The notes beneath the pieces were generated by a model. That model did not search any database and was not told the origin of the DNA. It saw only the letters and a list, made by a program, of their open reading frames with translations. This document shows positions 1-5,985 of a DNA stretch of 9,760 bases, piece after piece. How positions within the stretch are numbered: position 1 is the stretch's first letter; every line of letters begins with the position of its first letter. Origin of the DNA: Bacteroidales bacterium (lineage in GTDB: Bacteria > Bacteroidota > Bacteroidia > Bacteroidales > NBLH01); the NCBI GenBank assembly GCA_027083715.1, contig JALWNR010000675.1, positions 1,026 through 10,785 on the forward strand, given 5' to 3'. A program made the translations under genes and the position numbers.

Positions 1-1965
1 ATCACACTTAACAAATCCAACTCTTAATTTAGCCTCTAAATTTTTACCTATATTTTGTCTGGCATCTATATGAATTATATTACTATCTCCTGCTACTCCT
101 GTTTTTTTATCATCAGTATCCTGAATTAATATTGAAAGAAATTTTTTGTATAATTCAACAGATTTCCAAGGTTCAAATTTTTGTATTATTTCAAATTTCT
201 TAATCTCATTATTAAGTCTGTATTTTTTATGAACTGCACTAATTGCTTTAATGGTGTTTTTAATATGTTGTTCTTTCCATTTCTCGGGAGATTGCTCGGT
301 ATTATACAGCTCCATATCATTATTATAAAGAAACTCTTGCATAAAAAGCCATGTTTCATTTTTTTTATTAATATGTTTTCCTAGATATTCCGGTATGCAA
401 TCAAAACCTTCTTTATTTAAGCTTTCATATAAAATAATTTCTTTTTGATGTAAAGAAGCATATTCAAGATTATTCTTATAGCGGTATATTAAATCTGCCA
501 AATCAGTATTGATTGATGCAGCCATGATATGTATACCTTTAATAACCTCAATGTCCAAAGCTTTTGATTTAATCAATATTTGTTTTTTTTCATTATTTTT
601 ATATTGAATAGTAAGCGGAATAAATCCGATGAGCTTTTTATTAACCCGTTTAGTTATATCTGTTAAAATACCATTTTCAATCATACTATTTGTGTTTATT
701 TCAACAGATATTATTTCTTTGGAGTTATCAATGAGTGAATTTTTGATGAATTCTATATTTATATTTGATTTATTTAACCAGTTTATAGGTTTATTTCTGC
801 CCAGTTTTTCATGTGCTTTTGCAAACTCGCCGCTTACTATTGCTGCATAAGTTGATATTTCTAAAGCCATAGAAAAACCGGCAATCATTTTTGCAAATCG
901 TTTAACTTTACCTGTTCCATTACATTTCATTATTTTTAAAGCTTCTTGTTGTTTTGGAAGTTGTGTTCCACCACCCACAGTACCAATTACCAACGAAGGC
1001 AACATTAACGAAATATATAAACCGTCTTTTTGCTTTTCAAGGTTTAAAATACCGGAGGAAGATTCATGTAAAGAGCCTAAATCCTGTCCTGTTGCAATAA
1101 AAATGGCTGCAATGGCATTGGCAACATTGATATTATAACCGATCATGCCGTTTATTTGGCTCATAGCTATAGAAGATGAATAATATCGTAATATTTCATC
1201 AGATGAACTACGAAGCACCTTCATTATTTCATGTTCGCTTAAAAAACATTCTGCTATTACCATTATACCTCTGCCCTCAAGCATTGATGAGTTTGATATT
1301 TTTTTATCGGATGCTCCATTACCTTCTATAATAAAATGTTCAATTGCTATATTTTCTTCTTTTTGAAAATTATCAACAATCCACAACATGGCATGCCATG
1401 TACAGGTAGTGGTCATGTTTTGTCCGGAGGCATCGCCCGTAGTATATATAAATTTTAAATGTACGCTTTTCCCGATTACAATAGCTTGAAGAGATGTTAG
1501 TACTGCATGATTTGAAGGACTTTCCGCTATCTCTTTAATTTTATGAAAATGTATCTCAACCCATTTTTTGAAAATGAGTGCATCTTGAAGAGTTTTTAAT
1601 AAAAATAAAGGAACTCTGGTCATTTTTTGGTGTATAAATTCAGCACTAAATCCACCACTGTTGCTAATTGCTCTTGCTCCTCGATTCATACTTGCAACCA
1701 TTGCGCCTTCAAGTGTTCCCGCAACACAATATAATAATTCGTCATCTGTTTTATTTAATAAAGGACCCACCAATCCTAAAGGAATTTCTGTGGAACCAAC
1801 AAATGATTCAATATTATTTAATACCTGATTTTGTGTAAATCCGTGATGGGAAATATGATGTATCGAATAACCTAAGTTTTTCAGATATTCTTGTCTCAAT
1901 TGCATTGCCGATTCTGAAATTAATCCTCTTCCCGGTATTATCGGAATTTTTTTATTAGCTGACAT
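1..1965 (-). CDS. HMG-CoA reductase with C-terminal kinase-like extension (3' end outside window)
   Basis: Soluble hydroxymethylglutaryl-CoA reductase, which makes mevalonate from HMG-CoA with NAD(P)H. The frame is open for all 655 codons from ATG at 1965 to the window edge, so the stop is not seen. The reductase spans about residues 1-400. Visible are the substrate-loop segment VGSTEIPLGLVGPL (56-69), catalytic Glu86 in TLEGAMVAS, the nucleotide-binding motif GDASGQNM (177-184), catalytic Lys221 in SDKK, Asp295 in ATGQD, GTVGGGT (328-334) and His385 in KAHEKLGRN. The usual Glu/Lys/Asp/His set is therefore intact, and the motifs are closer to the eukaryote-like class I than to class II. No membrane anchor is seen. 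Residues ~420-655 are extra. They resemble an aminoglycoside-phosphotransferase/choline-kinase N-lobe: strand QILIKSK with candidate ATP lysine 466, helix HQKEIILYESL with Glu509, and hinge-like TWLFMQEFL. The kinase HxD and metal-binding motifs would lie beyond the edge. The reductase call is firm; the kinase-like call is tentative. Confidence 0.93.
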   Translation of the reverse strand, partial: MSANKKIPIIPGRGLISESAMQLRQEYLKNLGYSIHHISHHGFTQNQVLNNIESFVGSTEIPLGLVGPLLNKTDDELLYCVAGTLEGAMVASMNRGARAISNSGGFSAEFIHQKMTRVPLFLLKTLQDALIFKKWVEIHFHKIKEIAESPSNHAVLTSLQAIVIGKSVHLKFIYTTGDASGQNMTTTCTWHAMLWIVDNFQKEENIAIEHFIIEGNGASDKKISNSSMLEGRGIMVIAECFLSEHEIMKVLRSSSDEILRYYSSSIAMSQINGMIGYNINVANAIAAIFIATGQDLGSLHESSSGILNLEKQKDGLYISLMLPSLVIGTVGGGTQLPKQQEALKIMKCNGTGKVKRFAKMIAGFSMALEISTYAAIVSGEFAKAHEKLGRNKPINWLNKSNINIEFIKNSLIDNSKEIISVEINTNSMIENGILTDITKRVNKKLIGFIPLTIQYKNNEKKQILIKSKALDIEVIKGIHIMAASINTDLADLIYRYKNNLEYASLHQKEIILYESLNKEGFDCIPEYLGKHINKKNETWLFMQEFLYNNDMELYNTEQSPEKWKEQHIKNTIKAISAVHKKYRLNNEIKKFEIIQKFEPWKSVELYKKFLSILIQDTDDKKTGVAGDSNIIHIDARQNIGKNLEAKLRVGFVKCD

Positions 1966-2136
1966 GAGTTTATTTCTTTAAACTTGAAAATATGAATGTT
2001 CTAAAAAACGAATGTACTAAAACTTTAAATTATATCCTTAAATCTGCAGGTATGTTTGTAGCGAACTGCGAAGCACTCACAGCTTGTCCCGTTTTTTCGG
2101 GAAATACATTAAAATTAATATAAGAAATGAGTAAAA

Positions 2137-2248
2137 GTCAAAGAGTGTGTCAGTATTGGCAAAGCGCAGAAAAAAGCAACGCAAACGTAACATTAGTTAC
2201 GGTGAGTTGGTTTTTTCGAGCACTGTCAATAATGGTGAGCTATTGGAT
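2137..2248. repeat. Large imperfect palindrome (hairpin element)
   Basis: The centre is a perfect 6-bp stem, CGTAAC (2186-2191) and GTTACG (2196-2201), with loop ATTA. Outward follow a 5/4 internal loop, CAAC (2177-2180) with GTTG (2206-2209), a G/G mismatch, then A6 (2170-2175) with T6 (2211-2216). The pairing goes on less perfectly to about 2137 and 2248, for example TATTGGCA (2154-2161) with TGTCAATA (2224-2231). Many outer mismatches are transitions that would still pair as G-U in RNA. The T6 after an inner stem makes it terminator-like in both directions, yet it sits upstream of both neighbours. It could be a MITE/REP-type repeat, a structured leader or small RNA, or a decayed inverted repeat. 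Confidence 0.6.
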
Positions 2249-2271
2249 GCTCCGGACAGATACTAAACCAC

Positions 2272-2324
2272 TTTTTGTCATTTAAAAGACATTTACCAAT
2301 CGGCTGTTTATATATTTTTGTCAT
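2272..2324. repeat. Pair of TTTTTGTCAT direct repeats upstream of the rhodanese gene
   Basis: The 10-mer TTTTTGTCAT occurs at 2272-2281 and again at 2315-2324, 43 bp apart (about four helical turns), with similar A-rich sequence after each copy. The second copy overlaps the proposed -7 element. This is a plausible operator pair for a regulator of the gene group that follows, but short AT-rich repeats also arise by chance. Confidence 0.3.
2313..2320 (+). promoter_or_regulatory. Candidate Bacteroidetes -7 element for the sulfurtransferase gene
   Basis: TATTTTTG matches the Bacteroidetes -7 consensus TAnnTTTG and lies 60 bp before the ATG at 2381, which would give a leader of about 50 nt. A proper -33 TTTG is missing at the expected 19-21-bp spacing; TTTA at 2292-2295 is the closest, with a 17-bp gap. 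The call is weak. Confidence 0.35.
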
Positions 2325-2380
2325 ACAAAACAATTAATCACCCGAAACTTAATAATGAGTTTTAATTCTTAACATAAAAT

Positions 2381-3670
2381 ATGGGTACATACAAAGAACT
2401 TTCAAGTAATGAATTATTGAAATTGCTGAATCCGGCAAATGTGAAAATTATTGATGTCCGTACGGTGGATGCGTATAACGGGTGGAAAACACATGGTGAA
2501 AACCGTGGCGGGCACATAAAAGGTGCTAAATCACTTCCCTTAAAGTGGACTAATTATATGGATTGGATTGAAATTGTCCGCTTTAAAAATATTTTACCAC
2601 AACATAAACTGGTAATTTATGGGTATTCGCCGGAAGAAAGTAATAAAGTAGCCGATTTGTTTGCAAAAGCCGGTTATAAGGATATTTCTGTTTACAATAA
2701 TTTTCTTGATGAATGGACAAAAAATCCGAATTTTCCTATGGAAAAGCTTGCAAGGTATAAACATTTGGTTTCTGCCGGCTGGGTAAATGATTTAATTTCG
2801 GGTAAAAGACCAGATGAATACGATAATGATAAATTTGTGATAGTTCATGCACATTATCGTAATCGTAATGCTTATTTATCAGGACATATTCCCGGAGCCA
2901 TTGATATGGATACTTTAGCCTTGGAAGCTCCCGAAACATGGAATCGGCGATCGCCCAAAGAACTGAAAGAAGCACTTGAAAGTCATGGAATTACTGCCGA
3001 TACTACTGTTGTATTATACGGTAAATATATGAATCCTGATAATGCCGATGATTTTCCGGGCAGTGCGGCAGGGCATATTGGTGCCATCCGTAATGCATTT
3101 ATTATGCTTTATGCCGGTGTAAAAGATGTGCGTGTACTCAATGGTGGTTTTCAATCATGGAAAGATGCCGGTTATCAAATAGATAATGATGATGTTCCAA
3201 AAAATAAGGTAGTAGATTTTGGAATTAAAATTCCTGCTCATCCTGAACTTGCCGTAGATATTTTAGAAGCAAATGAAATGTTAAAATCTCAAGATGCTGA
3301 ACTGGTGAGTGTACGCAGCTGGCCTGAGTTTATTGGTGAAGTGAGCGGGTATAATTATATCGAGAAAAAAGGACGAATTCCCGGTGCAATATTTGGAAAT
3401 TGCGGCACCGATGCTTATCATATGGAAAACTATCGTAATGTAGATCATACTGTGCGTGAAGCACAGGAAGTTGCTAGCATTTGGGAAGAGGCAGGCATTA
3501 CACCGGATAAACATTTGGCTTTTTATTGCGGAACAGGTTGGCGTGGAAGCGAAGCTTTTTTTAATGCATGGCTTATGGGATGGCCGAGAGTTTCGGTTTT
3601 TGACGGTGGTTGGTTTGAGTGGAGCAATGACCCGAATAACCCCTACGAAACAGGAACTCCTGAAAGTTAA
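2381..3670 (+). CDS. eanB: EanB-like triple-rhodanese sulfurtransferase (hercynine to ergothioneine)
   Basis: A 429-residue cytoplasmic protein with three rhodanese modules, at about residues 5-112, 135-265 and 283-420. The first two have lost the active cysteine: their loops read YGYSPEES and YGKYMNPDN. Only the third is catalytic, with YCGTGWRG at 382-389 and Cys383. Chlorobium EanB transfers sulfur from polysulfide straight to the hercynine imidazole, using Cys412 with Tyr411, Thr414 and Tyr353 (numbers from memory). Here Tyr382, Cys383 and Thr385 match the loop, and Tyr324 is exactly 59 residues before the cysteine, the same distance as Tyr353 to Cys412. An EgtD-type methyltransferase encoded three genes downstream supports this reading. 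The alternative is a general thiosulfate or 3-mercaptopyruvate sulfurtransferase, but those have two modules and usually other loops. The next gene follows after 27 bp, suggesting an operon. No Shine-Dalgarno is evident, and the ATG gives a natural start to module one. Confidence 0.82.
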   Translation: MGTYKELSSNELLKLLNPANVKIIDVRTVDAYNGWKTHGENRGGHIKGAKSLPLKWTNYMDWIEIVRFKNILPQHKLVIYGYSPEESNKVADLFAKAGYKDISVYNNFLDEWTKNPNFPMEKLARYKHLVSAGWVNDLISGKRPDEYDNDKFVIVHAHYRNRNAYLSGHIPGAIDMDTLALEAPETWNRRSPKELKEALESHGITADTTVVLYGKYMNPDNADDFPGSAAGHIGAIRNAFIMLYAGVKDVRVLNGGFQSWKDAGYQIDNDDVPKNKVVDFGIKIPAHPELAVDILEANEMLKSQDAELVSVRSWPEFIGEVSGYNYIEKKGRIPGAIFGNCGTDAYHMENYRNVDHTVREAQEVASIWEEAGITPDKHLAFYCGTGWRGSEAFFNAWLMGWPRVSVFDGGWFEWSNDPNNPYETGTPES

Positions 3671-3697
3671 TATTTTAAAAAAACAAATAATTTAATC

Positions 3698-4270
3698 ATG
3701 AACGTAGCAGTAATTTATGGTTCAAACCGTAGCAATCGTCAAGGAATAAAAGCCGCTTATTTTATAGTTAATAAGTTAAGAAACAAAGGTTTTAATGTAA
3801 CACTTATTGATACAAAACAAAATGAACTGCCTTTTTTAGATAAAATGTATAAAGAATATCCAAAAGGAAAAGCACCGGAAACAATGGAGAAAATACATCA
3901 AATATTGGAACAAGCTGATGGTTTTGTTGTTGTTTCAGGCGAATATAATCACAGTATCCCTGCTGTTTTGAAAAATTTGCTGGATCATTTTCAACAAGAG
4001 TACTATTTTAAACCAAGTGCTATTGTTTCGTATTCGGCAGGTACTTTTGGAGGTATGCGAGTAGCTGTACATTTAAGAGCAGTTTTGGCAGAATTGGGAA
4101 TGAGTAGCATACCAACAATTTTCCCTGTTTCAGCAGTTCAAGATTCGTTTGATGAAACCGGTAAAGCACTTAATGAGTTTTACAATAAACGAGTACAGCG
4201 TTTTATTGATGAATTTAAATGGTATCTTTTTGCCTATAAAAAACAAAGGGCTATCGGTGTTCCTTACTAA
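3698..4270 (+). CDS. NADPH-dependent FMN reductase family protein
   Basis: A 190-residue flavodoxin-fold flavin reductase of the NADPH_dep_red (FMN_red) family, close to the usual family length. After the first strand MNVAVIYG comes the phosphate-binding loop GSNRSNRQG (residues 8-16). The second FMN-contacting segment, SGEYNHSIPAVLKNLLDH, starts at residue 80, and SAGTFGGMR follows. Such enzymes reduce FMN, quinones, azo compounds or other acceptors with NAD(P)H; the true substrate cannot be read from sequence. It starts 27 bp after the sulfurtransferase gene and is followed 33 bp later by the DUF427 gene, so cotranscription is likely. A role in reducing polysulfide or in redox recycling for the sulfur-transfer step is possible but is inferred only from position. 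Confidence 0.88.
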   Translation: MNVAVIYGSNRSNRQGIKAAYFIVNKLRNKGFNVTLIDTKQNELPFLDKMYKEYPKGKAPETMEKIHQILEQADGFVVVSGEYNHSIPAVLKNLLDHFQQEYYFKPSAIVSYSAGTFGGMRVAVHLRAVLAELGMSSIPTIFPVSAVQDSFDETGKALNEFYNKRVQRFIDEFKWYLFAYKKQRAIGVPY

Positions 4271-4303
4271 TAATCTGAATTTTTTAAATATAAATAAATA
4301 AAA

Positions 4304-4585
4304 ATGAAAGCAATTTGGAATAATCAAATTATCGCTGAAAGTGATGAGACGATCATCATTGAAAAAAATCCTTATTTTCCGCCTGAATCCATTAAAAGGG
4401 AATTTTTTGAACCCAACGATACACACTCTGTATGTCCGTGGAAAGGTGAAGCGTCCTATTATACAATTAAGGTTAATGGTAAAAAAAATGAGGATGCAGC
4501 ATGGTATTATCCTAATCCTCATGATATTGTTAAAGATATTGCCAATTATGTGGCTTTTTGGAGAGGTGTAGAAATTATAAAGTAA
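4304..4585 (+). CDS. DUF427 domain protein
   Basis: A 93-residue protein made of a single DUF427 domain, a small beta-rich fold of unknown biochemical role. The family pattern is clear: MKAIWNNQIIAESDETIIIE at the N-terminus, YFPPESI (24-30), then the hallmark CPWKGEASYY beginning at Cys44, and AWYYPNP before the C-terminal helix. The conserved Cys-Pro-Trp-Lys-Gly may be an active or binding site, but I know of no proven function. It is placed 33 bp after the flavin reductase gene and 145 bp before the methyltransferase gene, so it is probably the third gene of the same transcript. Length and start agree with the family. Confidence 0.9.
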   Translation: MKAIWNNQIIAESDETIIIEKNPYFPPESIKREFFEPNDTHSVCPWKGEASYYTIKVNGKKNEDAAWYYPNPHDIVKDIANYVAFWRGVEIIK

Positions 4586-4730
4586 AATGCTTATGCCTTT
4601 CGATGAACTATTAGGCGTTAGAAATCAGATAGTTAAAGATTAGGTGAACGCAAATCAGTTAATTAAGCAATTAGCAAAATACTGGACATGTTTTTAGCAT
4701 GTTAAAATTATTTATGCAATAAATTAAGCA
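4586..4730. other. 145-bp spacer with short direct repeats before the methyltransferase gene
   Basis: The only wide gap inside the plus-strand group. It holds an imperfect 30-bp-period duplication (4622-4643 and 4652-4674, both starting AAATCAG and ending ATTAG). The 11-mer AATTAAGCAAT occurs at 4661-4671 and again at 4722-4732 over the start codon. A weak stem, ACATG/CATGT, lies at 4686-4702. No TAnnTTTG promoter is visible, so it is unclear whether the last gene has its own promoter or is read through from upstream. Confidence 0.4.
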
Positions 4731-5732
4731 ATGAATTACATTGAAGAACAAATTATTTCCATTGGAAAAATAAGGATTGAAAATCACCTTACCAATATTG
4801 GTATAGAAATGGTAAAAAAAGAGATTATTAAAGGACTTTATGCTCCTGAAAAATATATTTCTTCAAAATTTTTTTACAATGAAACGGGCTCAAAACTTTT
4901 TGAGCAAATTACACAATTGGATGAATATTATCCTACACGTACTGAAAAAAGTATTTTATCAACTTTTGTAAATGATGCAGATATTGATTTTCAAAATGTA
5001 TCAATTATTGAATTGGGTAGCGGGGATAGTTCAAAAATAAAACTTTTGCTAAAGCAAATTTCTCCGGTACAGTTAAAAAGTATTCGCTATTTTCCGGTTG
5101 ATATTAGTCAGTCAACTATTTTAAAATCATCATTAGAGCTTATAAAAGAATTTGATTTAAAGTCTATTACAGGAATTGTTGCTGATTTTATTCTGCAACT
5201 TAAAGTATTGCCGAAAACAGGAAGACGATTATTTTGTTTTTTTGGAAGCACGATTGGAAATTTGACTAAAACGGAACAGCATGCTTTTATTAGTGCATTA
5301 GGAGATGAAATGCAATCCGGCGACGGTTTTTTATTGGGTATGGATAGAGTAAAAGATATATCTGTTCTTGAAAATGCCTATAATGACAAGAAGGGTGTAA
5401 CGGCTGCTTTTAATAAAAATATTTTAAATGTGGTAAATACCCTGTGTGATGCAAATTTTAATACCGATGATTTTGAACATCTTGCCTTTTATAATAAAGC
5501 TGAAAACAGAATTGAAATGTATTTAAAAGCATTGAAAGAAATGGATATTACCATTAATTCTGTTTTTGATACTATTCATTTAAATAAAGGTGAAAAAATT
5601 CATACTGAAAATTCGCATAAATTTACGGATAAAGATGTGAAAGCAATTGAAGAATATGGCAATTTTAATCTTAAAAATATATTTACCGATAAAAATAAGT
5701 GGTTTAATTTGCTTTATTTTACAAAAAAATAG
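4731..5732 (+). CDS. eanA: L-histidine Nalpha-methyltransferase (EgtD/EanA family)
   Basis: A 333-residue SAM-dependent methyltransferase that trimethylates the alpha-amino group of histidine to hercynine, the first step of ergothioneine synthesis. The entry region KFFYNETGSKLFEQIT (46-61) and EYYPTRTE are typical of EgtD. The SAM-binding strand and loop is IIELGSGDSS (92-101). The histidine-binding residues known from mycobacterial EgtD (Asn166, Tyr206, Met252, Glu282, Ser284) have counterparts Asn177 in STIGNLT, Tyr217 in AYNDKKGVTAAF, Met263 in IEMYLKA, Glu293 and Ser295 in TENSHKF, all at the same offset of 11. Tyr49 probably corresponds to Tyr39. Length fits the family. No EgtB is next to it; the EanB-like sulfurtransferase gene upstream points to the oxygen-independent route, in which this enzyme is called EanA. 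The ATG chosen leaves about 45 residues before the core, a normal distance. Confidence 0.92.
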   Translation: MNYIEEQIISIGKIRIENHLTNIGIEMVKKEIIKGLYAPEKYISSKFFYNETGSKLFEQITQLDEYYPTRTEKSILSTFVNDADIDFQNVSIIELGSGDSSKIKLLLKQISPVQLKSIRYFPVDISQSTILKSSLELIKEFDLKSITGIVADFILQLKVLPKTGRRLFCFFGSTIGNLTKTEQHAFISALGDEMQSGDGFLLGMDRVKDISVLENAYNDKKGVTAAFNKNILNVVNTLCDANFNTDDFEHLAFYNKAENRIEMYLKALKEMDITINSVFDTIHLNKGEKIHTENSHKFTDKDVKAIEEYGNFNLKNIFTDKNKWFNLLYFTKK

Positions 5733-5834
5733 TAGTTTTAATTTATCTATTGACTTAGTTGCTTAAATAATCATGTTCTATAAATTCATTTGATTTTAAC
5801 ATCCATATCAAATAAACACAATTGTTTTTAGTGG

Positions 5835-5931
5835 AGCTTTGAGAGACTCTGTGAAATAATTTTGTTTTAGTTGTTTCACAAAAATGCACTAAGCAGACAC
5901 AAAGTTTCTCAGAGCTTTATTTCTTTTTTTT
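5835..5931. terminator. Long inverted repeat between convergent genes, probable bidirectional terminator
   Basis: The arms AGCTTTGAGAGACTCTGTG (5835-5853) and CACAAAGTTTCTCAGAGCT (5898-5916) are inverted repeats of 19 bp with three differences, all transitions that still pair as G-U in RNA. A nested stem GTGAAA (5851-5856) with TTTCAC (5874-5879) offers another fold. On the plus strand a T-rich run follows at 5917-5931. Its position, after the stop of the methyltransferase gene at 5732 and before the stop of the minus-strand kinase gene at 5986, suits transcription termination. The ~44-nt loop is long for a classic intrinsic terminator, so a repeat-element origin is also possible. Confidence 0.5.
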
Positions 5932-5985
5932 AGAATGGTAGTACTGCTATAAACGAAGGCTTTATAAATAAAGAGTTTGATAATA

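Larger units (their letters stand above)
1966..2380. other. 415-bp divergent intergenic region
   Basis: No credible gene lies between the two divergent starts. The two flanks (about 1966-2040 and 2280-2380) are very AT-rich and should carry the promoters of the reductase gene and of the sulfurtransferase gene. The middle (about 2041-2260) is richer in G+C and built of hairpins: a short TCCCG/CGGGA stem with a T6 loop at 2087-2102, and the large palindrome described separately. This change in composition suggests a remnant of a small mobile or repeated element inserted between two promoter regions, but no transposase fragment or clear target-site duplication is visible. Confidence 0.6.

Noticed and set aside
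181..850. Two short plus-strand frames within the reductase gene (181-384 and 629-850)
   Set aside because: They are antisense to the continuous 655-codon reductase frame and are rich in Phe/Ile/Leu as expected for the complement of AT-rich coding sequence.
1135..1210. Loss of the catalytic lysine in the reductase
   Set aside because: A first alignment seemed to put Ser in the lysine position, but the catalytic Lys belongs to the SDKK segment, which is present (Lys221).
2041..2300. Riboswitch or known structured RNA in the divergent spacer
   Set aside because: The structure is a simple long palindrome; I could not match it to a conserved core of any riboswitch or RNA family I know.
3456..3695. 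A 79-codon plus-strand frame overlapping the end of the rhodanese gene
   Set aside because: It is the +1 shadow over the catalytic-loop region; no recognised domain, and the in-frame rhodanese is clearly complete.
4130..4522. Open 130-codon frame on the minus strand across the flavin reductase and DUF427 genes
   Set aside because: It is antisense to two well-recognised proteins and its translation has no familiar motif; it reads as a shadow of the plus-strand genes.
4731..5732. Aerobic ergothioneine pathway (EgtB/EgtC/EgtE) for the methyltransferase
   Set aside because: No sulfoxide synthase, glutamine amidotransferase-like or PLP lyase gene is in the window, while an EanB-like sulfurtransferase is; genes elsewhere in the genome cannot be excluded.
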